Counted from the stretch's first letter, positions 50,315 to 59,988 are shown. The stretch: 64,000 bases of DNA from Arthrobacter sp. P2b (GCF_900168295.1 NZ_FVZL01000001.1:372001-436000); one strand, 5' to 3'. The notes: generated from the letters alone by a model not told the origin. Program-made: numbers and translations.

Positions 50315-51613
50315 ATGAACCACCACGGTTGGGTGGCCCGCACGATTGCCGGCAGCGCGGCTCTGGCCCTTGGCCTGACAATGGCCGGGTGCTCAGGAGG
50401 GTCCGGCGCAGCAAGCCGGCCCGAAAATGAAATTCACGTCGCCATGTACGGCGATGCGGGGAACACCGTCGAACAGAAAATGATCGACACCTTCAATGCA
50501 ACATCCGACGTCAAGGTTGTCCTGGACAAGATCCCGGGCGCGGAGTACCAGTCCAAGCTCCAGACCATCATCGACACGCCCACGGCTCCGGACATCTTCT
50601 TCAACTGGGGCGGGGGCAGCATCAAGAACTTCGTGGATGCCGACCTCCTGCTCCCCCTTGACGACTTCATCAAGGAGGACCCGCAGCTGAAGGACGCCTT
50701 CCTGCCGTCCGTGTTCGAGACTGCCGTCATCGATGACAAGGCATACGGGATCCCCATGCGGGGCACCCAGCCCGTCATGCTGTTCAACAACTCCAAGGTC
50801 CTCGCCGACGCAGGCATTTCCAATCCTCCCGCGACGTGGGATGAACTCCTTGAAGACGTCAAGATCCTCAAGGACAAGGGCATCACCCCCATCGCCCTGG
50901 GTGGTGCGGACAAGTGGCCCACCCTGATGTGGGTGGAGTACGTCTACGACCGCGTTGCAGGCGAAGGACTGTTCAAGAAGGCCTTGGAGGGGGACACCAG
51001 CGTCTGGGAATCGGAAGAGAGCCGCAAGGCCCTGGGCATGCTCCGCGAACTGGTCGACGCCGGTGCGTTCGGCACCAATTTCGATTCCGTGAAGTTCACC
51101 GACGGCGGCTCTCCCGCCCTCCTCGCCAGCGGCAAGGCAGGCTTTGAGCTGATGGGCTCATGGGAATACGCCACCCAGCAGAGCAGCGACCCGCAGTTCG
51201 CCGCCGAGGTCCTGGGCTACAGCGAGTTCCCCAAGGTTGAAGGGGGCCTCGGCGACGAGGACAACTTGGTGGGCAACACCAACAACTTCTACTCGATCCA
51301 CAAAAACACGCGCTACCCGGAAGCCGCCCGCGACTTCCTGAAGCTCATGTACTCCGATCAGTTCGTGCAGGAGCAGGTGGGCATCGGAAACCTGCCCACC
51401 ACCACGAACACCGAGAAGTTCCTCGACAAGGCAGCAGATCCGGAATACGCCAAGTACCAGTTCAACCTGGTCAAGGAAGCCCCGTCCTTCCAGCTCTCCT
51501 GGGACCAGGCGTACCCGCCGGAAGCAACTGTCACCATCCACACCGCCGTCGCCCAGTTCTTCAGCGGACAGATCGACGAAGACGGCTTCATCAAGGCCAT
51601 GCAGAGCCTCTAG
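50315..51613 (+). CDS. ABC transporter sugar-binding lipoprotein (xylo-oligosaccharide type)
   Basis: A 432-residue family-1 binding protein. A basic N-terminus, a hydrophobic stretch and lipobox TMAGC with Cys26 make it a lipoprotein. NEIHVAMYGDAGNTVEQKMIDTFNATSDVKV opens the mature domain; FFNWGGGSIKNFVDADLLLPLDD and FNNSKVLADAGI are typical. ATG 50315 has GAGAGG 9 bp upstream; the longer frame runs through the operator. With xylanase upstream and GH3 downstream, xylobiose or longer xylo-oligosaccharides are the likely ligand, though cello-oligosaccharides cannot be excluded. Confidence 0.88.
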   Translation: MNHHGWVARTIAGSAALALGLTMAGCSGGSGAASRPENEIHVAMYGDAGNTVEQKMIDTFNATSDVKVVLDKIPGAEYQSKLQTIIDTPTAPDIFFNWGGGSIKNFVDADLLLPLDDFIKEDPQLKDAFLPSVFETAVIDDKAYGIPMRGTQPVMLFNNSKVLADAGISNPPATWDELLEDVKILKDKGITPIALGGADKWPTLMWVEYVYDRVAGEGLFKKALEGDTSVWESEESRKALGMLRELVDAGAFGTNFDSVKFTDGGSPALLASGKAGFELMGSWEYATQQSSDPQFAAEVLGYSEFPKVEGGLGDEDNLVGNTNNFYSIHKNTRYPEAARDFLKLMYSDQFVQEQVGIGNLPTTTNTEKFLDKAADPEYAKYQFNLVKEAPSFQLSWDQAYPPEATVTIHTAVAQFFSGQIDEDGFIKAMQSL

Positions 51614-51622
51614 GAAACAACA

Positions 51623-52576
51623 ATGACGACGACGCTTGCACAACGCAGGCGCCCGGCACATCCGGGCGGCCCCGCCAAGGGCCGCCCGGCAGGCCGGGGC
51701 GGCTCCAACGTGGGCCGCCCCGGCTTTGTCTGGGCCCTTCCTGCCAGCATATTCTTTGCCCTTTTCGCACTTGTCCCGCTCCTCGCGGTGGCCGTGCTCT
51801 CCTTCACCACCTGGAGCGGCCTTGGCGACCCGAAGTTCGTCGGGCTCAAGAACTGGGAAGCCCTCTTCGCAGACCCGGTCATGCTCCAGAGCCTCTGGCT
51901 CAGCCTGCTGTTCATTGTGCTCGGCATCGTCACGCAGACTCCGCTCAGCATCCTGCTCGGCGTCTGGGCAGCCGGCAACCAGAAGAACCGCGCCATCCTG
52001 AGCGCTGTCTACTTCGTGCCGCTGCTGCTCTCCTCGGCCGCCATCTCCGTGCTGTGGCGGGCACTTCTTGACCCCAACTTCGGCATTCCGGGCCAGATGT
52101 CCTGGCTGTTCGGGGACGGCAACATCCTTGGCACGCAGACCGGTGCCATCGCGGTGCTGATCTTCGTGGGCATGTGGCAGTTCACGCCCTTCCACACGTT
52201 GATCTACCAAGGCGCCGCCCGGCAGATCCCGCCCGTCCTGTACCAGGCCGCGTCAATCGACGGCGCCGGCACCGTCCGGCAGTTCTTCAGCATCACCCTG
52301 CCGCAGCTGAAGAACAGCATCATCACGTCAGTGATCCTGATGGTGGTCGGCGGCCTGACCACTTTTGAAACCGTCCTCATCCTGACCAACGGCGGACCGG
52401 GCACCGGTACCACCATCACCGCTTTCCACATGTACCAGGAAGCGTTCCGGCGGTTCGATTTCGGCACCGGCAGTGCCATCGCGCTGGTCCTCGTCGTCAT
52501 CTCGACGGCCATCTCCTTCGCCGTGGTCCGCCTGTCCGGGTACGACAAGATGCGCAGTTCGCTGGAGGGGCTCTAA
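51623..52576 (+). CDS. ABC sugar transporter permease, MalF type
   Basis: A 317-residue permease. A basic, Arg/Gly-rich leader of about 35 residues precedes six membrane segments. The EAA loop is in LYQAASIDGAGTVRQFFSITL. It starts 9 bp after the binding-protein stop, and the next permease begins directly after its TAA. No ATPase gene is in the operon, as for the first importer. Confidence 0.9.
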   Translation: MTTTLAQRRRPAHPGGPAKGRPAGRGGSNVGRPGFVWALPASIFFALFALVPLLAVAVLSFTTWSGLGDPKFVGLKNWEALFADPVMLQSLWLSLLFIVLGIVTQTPLSILLGVWAAGNQKNRAILSAVYFVPLLLSSAAISVLWRALLDPNFGIPGQMSWLFGDGNILGTQTGAIAVLIFVGMWQFTPFHTLIYQGAARQIPPVLYQAASIDGAGTVRQFFSITLPQLKNSIITSVILMVVGGLTTFETVLILTNGGPGTGTTITAFHMYQEAFRRFDFGTGSAIALVLVVISTAISFAVVRLSGYDKMRSSLEGL

Positions 52577-53395
52577 ATGAAAACACGCCCGAATTACCTC
52601 GCCGGCATCGGAGCCTTCATTTGGCTCGCCATCGTGGCTGTTCCGCTCTACGTCATGCTGTCCGCCACGTTCCAGACCCGTGCCGAGTTCGGCGACAACG
52701 GGCCGCTGTCCCTGCCGACCAGCTTTACGCTGCAGAACTACGTGGATGCCGTCACCAGCGGCTTTGGCCGGTACTTCCTGAACACCATCATCGTTACCGT
52801 CGGAGTCGTGGGCCTGGTCCTGCTCCTGGTGCCGCCATTGAGCTACGCGATCGTGCGGAGCCAGAGCCGCGCCGCCTCGGCCATCTTCCGCCTGTTCCTG
52901 CTGGGCCTCGCGATCCCCGCCCAGGCCGTCATTGTCCCCGTGTTCTACCTCATCAACACTGTGGGCCTTTACGACAACCTGCTGGGCGTCATCCTCCCCA
53001 CCGCGGCCTTCGCCCTGCCCATCTGCACCATCATCCTCAGCGGAACCATGCGGGACATCACCCCCGAGCTGTACGAGGCCATGGCCATGGACGGCGCTAC
53101 CCCGGCCAAGTCCTTCCTGCGCCTGGTGCTGCCGCTGTCCAAGGGCGGCCTGTCCACCATCGCCGTGTTCTCGGCCCTCCAGGCCTGGAACGGCTTCCTC
53201 TTCCCGCTGATCCTGACCCAGTCCGAGTCCACCCGTGTGGTCACGCTGGGCCTGTTCAACTTCCAGACCCAGTTCGGCATCAACATTCCCGGGCTCCTGG
53301 CCGCCGTGACACTGTCCATGGTGCCGGTACTTCTTGTCTACCTCTTCGCGCGCCGCGCACTTGTCCAGGGCCTGATGGGCGCTGGCGGAAAGTAA
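52577..53395 (+). CDS. ABC sugar transporter permease, MalG type
   Basis: A 272-residue permease with six membrane segments and the EAA loop in LYEAMAMDGATPAKSFLRLV. ATG 52577 adjoins the previous stop; GGAGGGG lies upstream in the preceding coding sequence. It forms the channel with the 51623 product. The GH3 gene begins 2 bp after its stop. Confidence 0.9.
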   Translation: MKTRPNYLAGIGAFIWLAIVAVPLYVMLSATFQTRAEFGDNGPLSLPTSFTLQNYVDAVTSGFGRYFLNTIIVTVGVVGLVLLLVPPLSYAIVRSQSRAASAIFRLFLLGLAIPAQAVIVPVFYLINTVGLYDNLLGVILPTAAFALPICTIILSGTMRDITPELYEAMAMDGATPAKSFLRLVLPLSKGGLSTIAVFSALQAWNGFLFPLILTQSESTRVVTLGLFNFQTQFGINIPGLLAAVTLSMVPVLLVYLFARRALVQGLMGAGGK

Positions 53396-53397
53396 TC

Positions 53398-55761
53398 ATG
53401 ACCGAAACCGCAACTCACAACGCGCCTTGGCGCGACACCGACGCCACACCGCAGGAACGTGCCGAAAGCCTCATCGCAGCCATGACCCTTCGGGAGAAGA
53501 CGGCCCAGCTCTTCGGGGTCTGGGTGGGCGCCTCCACTGAAGGGGGCGAAGTGGCCCCGCACCAGAACGAGATGAACCCTCCCGTCGACCTGGACGAAAT
53601 CCTGCCGAACGGCCTCGGACAACTCACCAGGCCTTTCGGAACCGCACCCGTGGACCCTGCGCTGGGCGCCTTGTCCCTCCAGCGGACCCAGCAGCGCATC
53701 GCCGCGGCCAACCGCTTCGGCATCCCCGCCCTGGTCCACGAAGAATGCCTCGCCGGCTTCGCCACCTGGCAGGCCACCGCCTACCCGGTGCCACTTGCCT
53801 GGGGAGCCACCTTTAACGCAGACCTCATCCGCACGATGGGTGCCGCGATCGGCGCCGACATGCGCTCCGTAGGTGTGCACCAGGGCCTTGCCCCCGTCCT
53901 TGACGTCGTGCGCGACGCCCGCTGGGGCCGGGTGGAGGAAACCATCGGCGAGGACCCCTACCTCATCGGGACGCTGGCCACCGCCTACATCCAGGGCCTG
54001 GAAAGCAGCGGCATCATCGCCACCCTGAAGCACTTCGTGGGCTACTCGGCGTCCAAGGCCGGCCGGAACCTGGCACCTGTGTCCGTCGGCGCGCGTGAGC
54101 AGGCCGACGTCCTGCTGCCGCCGTTCGAGATGGCCATCCGGGAATCGGGCGTCCGCTCGGTCATGCATGCCTACACGGACATGGACAGCGTCCCCACCGC
54201 CGCCGATGCTTCCCTGCTCACTGGGCTCCTCCGCGACACCTGGGGATTCAGCGGCACGGTTGTGGCCGACTACTTCGGTGTTGCTTTCCTCAAGGAACTG
54301 CATGGCATCGCAGGGTCCCTCGGTGAAGCTGCAGCCGCGGCACTGTCCGCGGGAGTCGACGTCGAACTTCCCACCGTGCACGCCTTCGGCGAGCACCTTA
54401 TCGCCGAAATTGAAGCGGGCCGCCTGCCCGTCGGCATGGTGGACCGGGCCCTGCGCCGCGTCCTGGTGCAGAAGATCGAGCTGGGCCTGCTGGATGAGGA
54501 CTGGTCGTCCGTTCCGCCTGCCCTGGAGAACGCCAACCTGCAGGATGCCGCCCGCCTCGAAGGCAGCATCACGCTGGACACCGAGGCCAACCGGAAGCTA
54601 GCAGCCAGGATTGCCGAGGAATCGATCATCCTCGCCAGCAACAACGGCATCCTGCCGCTGCGCACGCCCGGCCGCATCGCCGTCGTGGGGCCCAACGCCG
54701 ACAACACGCAGGCGTTCCTGGGCTGCTACTCCTTCCCCGCGCACGTCGGCGGACAGCACCCGGACGTTCCGGTCGGCATCGAACTGCCCACCGTGGCCCA
54801 GGCCCTCCGGTCCGAGTTCCCTGACAGCGCCATCTCCGTCACCGCCGGCTGCTCCATCGACGGCGACTCCACGGAAGGATTCGACGAAGCCGTTGCTGCC
54901 GCCTCCGGCGCCGACGTCGTCATCGCCGTCCTGGGCGACCGCGCCGGACTTTTCGGCCGCGGAACAAGCGGCGAAGGCTGCGACGTGGAATCCCTGGTGC
55001 TCCCGGGAGTCCAGCAGCAACTGCTGGACCGCCTGATCAAAACCGGCGTGCCGGTAGTGGTGGTGCTCCTCACCGGCCGCCCCTACGCTGTGGGCTCCGC
55101 CGTCGAGAACGCCGCAGCGATCGTGCAGGCGTTCTTCCCCGGAGAGGAAGGGGGCCCTGCTGTTGCAAAAATCCTCAGCGGCCGCGTCAATCCCAGCGGC
55201 CGGCTGCCCGTCAGCATTCCGGCCCGGCCGGGGGCGCAACCCTCGACCTATCTGGCGTCCCGGCTGGCCCGCGCCAGCAGCGTCTCCAACATTGATCCCG
55301 CCGCGGCCTACCCGTTCGGCCACGGCCTGAGCTACACCACCTTTGAGTGGAGCGGCCTGACTGTTGACGGCGCCGCCGCTGTACCGGTGGACGGCGAGGC
55401 CAAGGCCAGCATCACGGTCACCAACACGGGTGACAGGGCAGGAACGGAACTGGTCCAGCTGTACCTGCACGATCCGGTGGCATCGGTTGTCCGCCCGGAG
55501 CAGTGGCTCGTGGGATATGCCCGCGTCCCCCTGGAACCGGGAGCCTCGGCCCGCGTTGCCTTCACGGTCCCCGCCGACGTCGCATCCTTTACCGGCCGCG
55601 ACGGACGGCGCATCGTGGAGCCCGGTGACCTGGAACTTGGCTTCGGCGCCTCAAGCGGGGAGATCCGCCTGCAGGCAACGGTCACCCTCACCGGTGCGCC
55701 CCGGACGGTGGACCATACCCGCCGGCTGCACTGCGGAGTCACGGTTACACCCTCCGCCTGA
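53398..55761 (+). CDS. GH3 family beta-glycosidase (beta-xylosidase/beta-glucosidase)
   Basis: A 787-residue cytoplasmic GH3 enzyme: N-terminal barrel (RWGRVEETIGEDPYLIG, ATLKHFVGY, SVMHAYTDMD, VVADYFGV with nucleophile Asp291), the alpha/beta sandwich (VGPNADNTQAFLGCYSFP, VVLLTGRPYAVG, AFFPGEEGGPAVAKILSG) and a C-terminal fibronectin-III-like domain (TNTGDRAGTELVQLYLHDP). It would release xylose or glucose from imported oligosaccharides. There is no signal peptide. ATG 53398 follows the permease stop closely; upstream frame is a shadow. Operon context with xylanase favours xylosidase. Confidence 0.9.
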   Translation: MTETATHNAPWRDTDATPQERAESLIAAMTLREKTAQLFGVWVGASTEGGEVAPHQNEMNPPVDLDEILPNGLGQLTRPFGTAPVDPALGALSLQRTQQRIAAANRFGIPALVHEECLAGFATWQATAYPVPLAWGATFNADLIRTMGAAIGADMRSVGVHQGLAPVLDVVRDARWGRVEETIGEDPYLIGTLATAYIQGLESSGIIATLKHFVGYSASKAGRNLAPVSVGAREQADVLLPPFEMAIRESGVRSVMHAYTDMDSVPTAADASLLTGLLRDTWGFSGTVVADYFGVAFLKELHGIAGSLGEAAAAALSAGVDVELPTVHAFGEHLIAEIEAGRLPVGMVDRALRRVLVQKIELGLLDEDWSSVPPALENANLQDAARLEGSITLDTEANRKLAARIAEESIILASNNGILPLRTPGRIAVVGPNADNTQAFLGCYSFPAHVGGQHPDVPVGIELPTVAQALRSEFPDSAISVTAGCSIDGDSTEGFDEAVAAASGADVVIAVLGDRAGLFGRGTSGEGCDVESLVLPGVQQQLLDRLIKTGVPVVVVLLTGRPYAVGSAVENAAAIVQAFFPGEEGGPAVAKILSGRVNPSGRLPVSIPARPGAQPSTYLASRLARASSVSNIDPAAAYPFGHGLSYTTFEWSGLTVDGAAAVPVDGEAKASITVTNTGDRAGTELVQLYLHDPVASVVRPEQWLVGYARVPLEPGASARVAFTVPADVASFTGRDGRRIVEPGDLELGFGASSGEIRLQATVTLTGAPRTVDHTRRLHCGVTVTPSA

Positions 55762-55767
55762 CGGCAA

Positions 55768-55802
55768 GGTGGCCGGGGCGCCCTTCCGGTGCCCCGGCCA
55801 CC
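55768..55802. terminator. hairpin after the GH3 gene
   Basis: GGTGGCCGGGGC (55768-55779) pairs perfectly with GCCCCGGCCACC (55791-55802), starting 7 bp after the stop. There is no T-run, so some read-through to the next small gene is possible. Confidence 0.7.
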
Positions 55803-55860
55803 CGCAGCCCTGCTCCCCCGATCACCCTGGCACAACCGGACAAGGCTGAAAGGACATGCC

Positions 55861-56085
55861 ATGACCACCGACCATTGCGTGACAATCTCCGCAACCACCA
55901 GCTCCGAGGCCGACGAGAAGCTCAATTCCTCCGTACGGCAGCTCCTGGACCTCGCCAAGGAAAACCCGACGAGGGGTATCCTCGTGACCGAGCGGGGTGC
56001 CGGTGAGTTCACGGTGGAACTGAGCGACCACGTCCCTTACGGGCAGACGTGGGAATCCGTGCAGCTGCTGGACTCCGCCAACTGA
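55861..56085 (+). CDS. small protein of unknown function, 74 aa
   Basis: ATG 55861, with AAAGGACATGCC in front, gives MTTDHCVTISATTSSEADEK...LLDSAN. The protein is soluble and acidic with a short helix (EADEKLNSSVRQLLDLAKE) between beta-type stretches. I do not recognise the family. It follows the GH3 gene and its hairpin by about 60 bp and may be part of that transcript or independent. Confidence 0.6.
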   Translation: MTTDHCVTISATTSSEADEKLNSSVRQLLDLAKENPTRGILVTERGAGEFTVELSDHVPYGQTWESVQLLDSAN

Positions 56086-56129
56086 AACGCTCAAGACATG
56101 CGGCGACCATCAGTCTTTCCAAAAATAGT

Positions 56130-56135
56130 TAGGTT
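56130..56135 (+). promoter_or_regulatory. -10 element of a leaderless exporter transcript
   Basis: TAGGTT lies exactly 6 nt before GTG 56142. Confidence 0.5.
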
Positions 56136-56141
56136 TGCCGC

Positions 56142-57416
56142 GTGACGGACACCGCCCGATCCCCTGCCCCACATCCCAGGCCTCCCCGTACCGTCAAGTA
56201 CGTCCTGATGCTCGGCGCCCTGGCCGCCCTCCCGGCCGTGACCACCGACATGTACCTGCCGTCCCTGCCCGCCGTGGTGGCCGATCTTGACACCACCCAG
56301 GCAGCGGCCCAGCTCACGCTGTCCGGAATGCTGCTGGGCGGCGGAATAGGCCAACTGGTCATGGGCCCGTTCTCGGACCGGTTTGGACGGCGCCTGCCGC
56401 TGGTCATCGGCATCTCTCTGCATGTGGTGATCTCCATGCTGTGCTCCATCACGCCGAACATCGAAACGCTCGTGGGACTGCGCGTGCTCCAGGGCTTCTT
56501 CAACGCCGCCGCAGCGGTGGTGGCCATTGCCGTCATCCGTGACCGATTCGTGGGCGCCGCCGCCGCGCGGCTGCTGTCCCGCCTAATGCTGGTGATCGGC
56601 GTCGCGCCCCTCTTTGCCCCGACCATAGGCCAGGCAATCGCCGGAATCTCACACTGGCGTGCCGTCTTTTACGCCCTGGCACTCATCGGCGTGGTCCTGG
56701 TGGCCATCGTCTGGAAGTTCATGCCCGAAACCCTGCCGGAGGACAGACGCAGCCCCGGCAGCCCGCGGCACGTTGCCAGCGCCTACTGGTCGCTCCTGCG
56801 GGACAAGCACTTTATGGCGCTGGCCGTCATCCCGGGGCTGGGACTGGGACTGATCATGAGCTACGTGGTGGGGTCGCCCTTCGTCTTCCAGGACGAGTAT
56901 GGCTTCACCGGGCAGCAGTTCGCCCTGGCCTTCGCGTTGAATGGTGCCGCGCTGGTGCTCTCCGCCCAGCTCAATGCCGCACTGGTCCGCAAAGTCCCGC
57001 CTGTCCGCCTGCTGCGCACGGCAGTCATTGTCCAGCTGGGCCTGGCCCTGCTGCTGCTCGCGGCGGTGTCCACAGGCACCGGCGGCGCTTTTGGCCTGAT
57101 GGCTGGCCTCTGGCTTGTCCTCGGGGTGCAGGGAATGATTCCAGCCAATGCCTCGGTATTGGCCCTGCACAACTATGGACACATGGCCGGGACCGCGGCG
57201 GCCGTCATCGGAGCCCTCCAGTCCGGCGTGGCGGGACTTGTCAGTCCCTTGGTGGGACTCCTGGGCGGAAATGCGCTGTCGATGGTGGGAGTCATGATCG
57301 GGACCTGTGTCCTGACCGTGATTGTGCTTGCCGCCGGGACCCCCGCCTACCGGAAGGGCGGCTGGCCCGACCACGCGGCCCGCACCGGCAACGAACGCGT
57401 CGCTGCCGGTGATTAG
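56142..57416 (+). CDS. Bcr/CflA-family drug resistance MFS exporter
   Basis: A 424-residue, 12-segment drug:H+ antiporter. VTTDMYLPSLPAVVADLDTTQAAAQLTLSGMLLGGGIGQLVMGPFSDRFGRR (read in pieces, about residues 35-88) is the Bcr/CflA signature, with the MFS loop motif GPFSDRFGRR. GTG 56142 is chosen from the leaderless -10. Known relatives export bicyclomycin, chloramphenicol or sulfonamides; the substrate here is unknown. Confidence 0.88.
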   Translation: MTDTARSPAPHPRPPRTVKYVLMLGALAALPAVTTDMYLPSLPAVVADLDTTQAAAQLTLSGMLLGGGIGQLVMGPFSDRFGRRLPLVIGISLHVVISMLCSITPNIETLVGLRVLQGFFNAAAAVVAIAVIRDRFVGAAAARLLSRLMLVIGVAPLFAPTIGQAIAGISHWRAVFYALALIGVVLVAIVWKFMPETLPEDRRSPGSPRHVASAYWSLLRDKHFMALAVIPGLGLGLIMSYVVGSPFVFQDEYGFTGQQFALAFALNGAALVLSAQLNAALVRKVPPVRLLRTAVIVQLGLALLLLAAVSTGTGGAFGLMAGLWLVLGVQGMIPANASVLALHNYGHMAGTAAAVIGALQSGVAGLVSPLVGLLGGNALSMVGVMIGTCVLTVIVLAAGTPAYRKGGWPDHAARTGNERVAAGD

Positions 57417-57425
57417 TACCTCTTC

Positions 57426-57489
57426 TACTGCGCCGTTTTCCTACTGCACCGTTTTCCTACTGCACTGTCTTTCTTACTGCACTGTTGCC
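57426..57489. repeat. four tandem 16-bp repeats at a convergent junction
   Basis: TACTGCGCCGTTTTCC (57426), TACTGCACCGTTTTCC (57442), TACTGCACTGTCTTTCT (57458) and TACTGCACTGTTGCC (57475) are consecutive. The last copy is the coding end of cardiolipin synthase, so the array looks like repeated duplication of that gene tail into the gap. Confidence 0.85.
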
Positions 57490-58949
57490 GTCAGCCGGGC
57501 CACGTTGTCCACGTACCGCGCCGCCAGCGGACGGTTGAGCCAGTCCGCCAGCCGTAGTTCATGGGAAATGTCCCGGTAGGTGTCCTCCACCGCGCGCATC
57601 TTGGCCACGATGTCGTCACCCAGCAGCATCACGGACACCTCAAGGTTGAGCGAGAACGAGCGCATGTCCATGTTGCTGGAGCCCAGCACCGCCACTTCGT
57701 CGTCGATGGTGAAGTGCTTGGCGTGCAGTACAAACGGTGCCTTGTAGAGGAAGATGCGCACGCCCGCCTCCAGCAGCGCCTCGTAGTAGGAGCGCTGGGC
57801 GTGGTGGACCAGGAACTGGTCGCCTTTCTCGGAAACAAACAGTTCCACGTCGACGCCGCGCTGGGCGGCCGTGGTGATGGCGTAGAGCAGCGAATCGTCA
57901 GGCACGAAGTAAGGGCTGCAGATGGAGATGCGGTGCTGGGCCGAGTAGATCAGGGTATTGAACAGCCGCAGGTTGTTTTCGGTAATGAAGCCGGGGCCGC
58001 TGGGGACCACCTGCGCCGTGACCTCCCCCGGGTGGGGATTCGCCGGGAGCTGCAGCTGGTGCTCCAGGGACTCGTCCGTTTCGCTGAGCCAGTCGGTGGC
58101 GAAAACAACGTTCAGGGTGGTGACGATGGGGCCGCGCAGGCACGCCATCAGCTCCACCCACTCACGGCCGGCCTTGCGGTGCCGGGGGTTGTTGTAGGAG
58201 GGCTCGATGAGGTTTTGCGAGCCCGTGAAGGCGATCTCGCCGTCGATCACCATGATCTTGCGGTGGTTCCGGAGATCGGGCCGGCGCCACTGGCCATGGA
58301 TGGGCATGAGCGGCAGCATCCGCTTCCACTGGATCTTGCCGGCCTTGAGGCGCTTGAGGAGGTTCCTGTAGCCCTGGACCCGGAGGGTGCCGATGTGGTC
58401 GAAAAGCACACGCACTTCCACCCCGCGCTCGGCCGCTTCCTCCAAAGCGGTGAGCAGGTCATTGGTGATGTGGTCCGTGCTCATGATGTAGAACTCGGCG
58501 TTGACGAACTTCTTGGCCTTCCGCACTGCCTCCGTCATGGCCAGGATGGAGTCCGGGTAGCCGGGAATTAGGTCCACCGCATTGCCGTCCACCATGGGCA
58601 GGGAGCCCAGCCTGCGGTTCAGCTCGGCCGCAGACTTCACCCATTCAGGGCCGGGGTAGACGCTTTCGACGTCGGCGAGGGAGGAAATGCCAGCGCGCAC
58701 CCGGTCATTGACCTGCTGCTGCTGCTCCCGGCGGCGGCTGGACAGCTTGAAATTGCCGAAGAGCAGGAACAGGACGATGCCCACAAAGGGCACGAAAAAG
58801 ATGCCAAGCAGCCACGCCATGGCGGTGGTGGGGCGCCGGTTTCCCGGAATGATTCCCAGGGCAAGCACCCTGATCGCCAGATCGGCGACGGCAAGCAGCA
58901 CCACTACCCACATCGGCGCCGAGCCGGCAAGCGAAAATGGCCACAACAC
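57474..58949 (-). CDS. cls: cardiolipin synthase (phospholipase D family)
   Basis: A 491-residue membrane enzyme: two N-terminal membrane segments (about residues 10-65), then two PLD catalytic motifs, NHRKIMVIDGEIAFTGSQN (about 218-236) and LHAKHFTIDDEVAVLGSSNM (about 405-424). It condenses phosphatidylglycerol into cardiolipin. GTG 58949 follows GGGGG; the upstream spacing is short but no better start is seen. The gene converges on the exporter at the tandem repeats. Confidence 0.92.
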   Translation of the reverse strand: MLWPFSLAGSAPMWVVVLLAVADLAIRVLALGIIPGNRRPTTAMAWLLGIFFVPFVGIVLFLLFGNFKLSSRRREQQQQVNDRVRAGISSLADVESVYPGPEWVKSAAELNRRLGSLPMVDGNAVDLIPGYPDSILAMTEAVRKAKKFVNAEFYIMSTDHITNDLLTALEEAAERGVEVRVLFDHIGTLRVQGYRNLLKRLKAGKIQWKRMLPLMPIHGQWRRPDLRNHRKIMVIDGEIAFTGSQNLIEPSYNNPRHRKAGREWVELMACLRGPIVTTLNVVFATDWLSETDESLEHQLQLPANPHPGEVTAQVVPSGPGFITENNLRLFNTLIYSAQHRISICSPYFVPDDSLLYAITTAAQRGVDVELFVSEKGDQFLVHHAQRSYYEALLEAGVRIFLYKAPFVLHAKHFTIDDEVAVLGSSNMDMRSFSLNLEVSVMLLGDDIVAKMRAVEDTYRDISHELRLADWLNRPLAARYVDNVARLTATVQ

Positions 58950-59031
58950 GAGAAAACCCCCGGAACATGGGCTCCCGGCGGGCGGTTTCCGGCCGGGGCA
59001 CTCCGCCCAGCTTATCCGCGCGGCGCCGCAC

Positions 59032-59037
59032 TAAGCT
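59032..59037 (+). promoter_or_regulatory. -10 element of a leaderless pabC transcript
   Basis: TAAGCT lies exactly 6 nt before ATG 59044; the intervening GGAG could alternatively be a ribosome site. Confidence 0.45.
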
Positions 59038-59043
59038 GGAGCC

Positions 59044-59973
59044 ATGACCTCTCCAGCTTCCGTGGTTCTCGTTTTCCTCGACCCCGCTTTCCCCGACGGC
59101 CGGCTCGCCGACGCGTCCAAGCCGCAGCTGATGGTCACGGACCAGGGCGCCACACGGGGTGACGGTATCTTCGAAACCATGCTGGCCGTGGGTGGGACGG
59201 TCCGCAAGCTGCAGGCACACCTTGACCGGCTTGGCGGTTCCGCCGAGGCGATGGACCTCAGGATCCCGGACCAGGACGCATGGCGGCGTGCCATCGCGAC
59301 CGGCCTCGCCGAGCACCGGTCCCAGCACCCGGCGGCCTCTGCCTCCGAGGATGAGCTGGTGGTCAAGCTGGTGGTAACCCGGGGCGTCGAAGGTGCCCCC
59401 AACCCCACCGCCTGGGTGCAGGTGTCACCCGTAGGGGCGGCGGGGCGCCGGCAGCGCGAAACGGGCATCGATGTCATCCTCCTTGACCGCGGCTACGACA
59501 GCGACGCCGCCGAACGTGCCCCCTGGCTTCTCCTCGGTGCCAAAACCCTCTCCTACGCCGTGAACATGGCGGCTCTGCGCCACGCCCATAAGCAGGGCGC
59601 CGACGACGTCATTTTCTTCTCCTCCGATGGTCGGGTCCTGGAAGGCCCCACGTCCACCGTGCTGCTGGCCCATGTGGAAAAGTCCGACGACGGGGCTTCC
59701 GTTAAGCGCCTCATCACGCCCCAGTTGGACAGCGGCATCCTGGCCGGGACATCCCAGGGCGCCCTGTTCACCGCCGCCAAGGCAGCCGGCTGGGAGCTGG
59801 GTTACGGCCCGCTGGAACCCCAAGACCTCCTCGACGCTGACGCCGTCTGGCTGATCTCGAGCATCCGCATGCTTGCCCCCGTGAACCGGATAGACGGCAA
59901 GGAGATCGGCACGCCTTCGCTCCAGAAGGAGCTGACCGCGGAGCTGAACGAATTGTTCGCCGGTATTCAATAA
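59044..59973 (+). CDS. pabC: aminodeoxychorismate lyase (class IV aminotransferase)
   Basis: A 309-residue PLP enzyme of fold IV. DQGATRGDGIFETMLAVGG (about residues 34-52) is the N-terminal signature; LGAKTLSYAVNMAALRHAHKQGADDVIFFSSDGRVLEGPTSTV (in pieces, about 163-205) carries the PLP Lys in GAKTLSY and the Glu in VLEGPTST. It would release pyruvate from aminodeoxychorismate to give p-aminobenzoate, pairing with the PabB fusion encoded 15 kb away. A branched-chain or D-amino-acid transaminase is the alternative within the family. Confidence 0.8.
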   Translation: MTSPASVVLVFLDPAFPDGRLADASKPQLMVTDQGATRGDGIFETMLAVGGTVRKLQAHLDRLGGSAEAMDLRIPDQDAWRRAIATGLAEHRSQHPAASASEDELVVKLVVTRGVEGAPNPTAWVQVSPVGAAGRRQRETGIDVILLDRGYDSDAAERAPWLLLGAKTLSYAVNMAALRHAHKQGADDVIFFSSDGRVLEGPTSTVLLAHVEKSDDGASVKRLITPQLDSGILAGTSQGALFTAAKAAGWELGYGPLEPQDLLDADAVWLISSIRMLAPVNRIDGKEIGTPSLQKELTAELNELFAGIQ

Positions 59974-59988
59974 CGATTTCCAGGGCCG

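Noticed and set aside
57426..57489. Possible CRISPR array
   Set aside because: The 16-bp units are directly adjacent without spacers and merge into the cls coding sequence; no cas genes.
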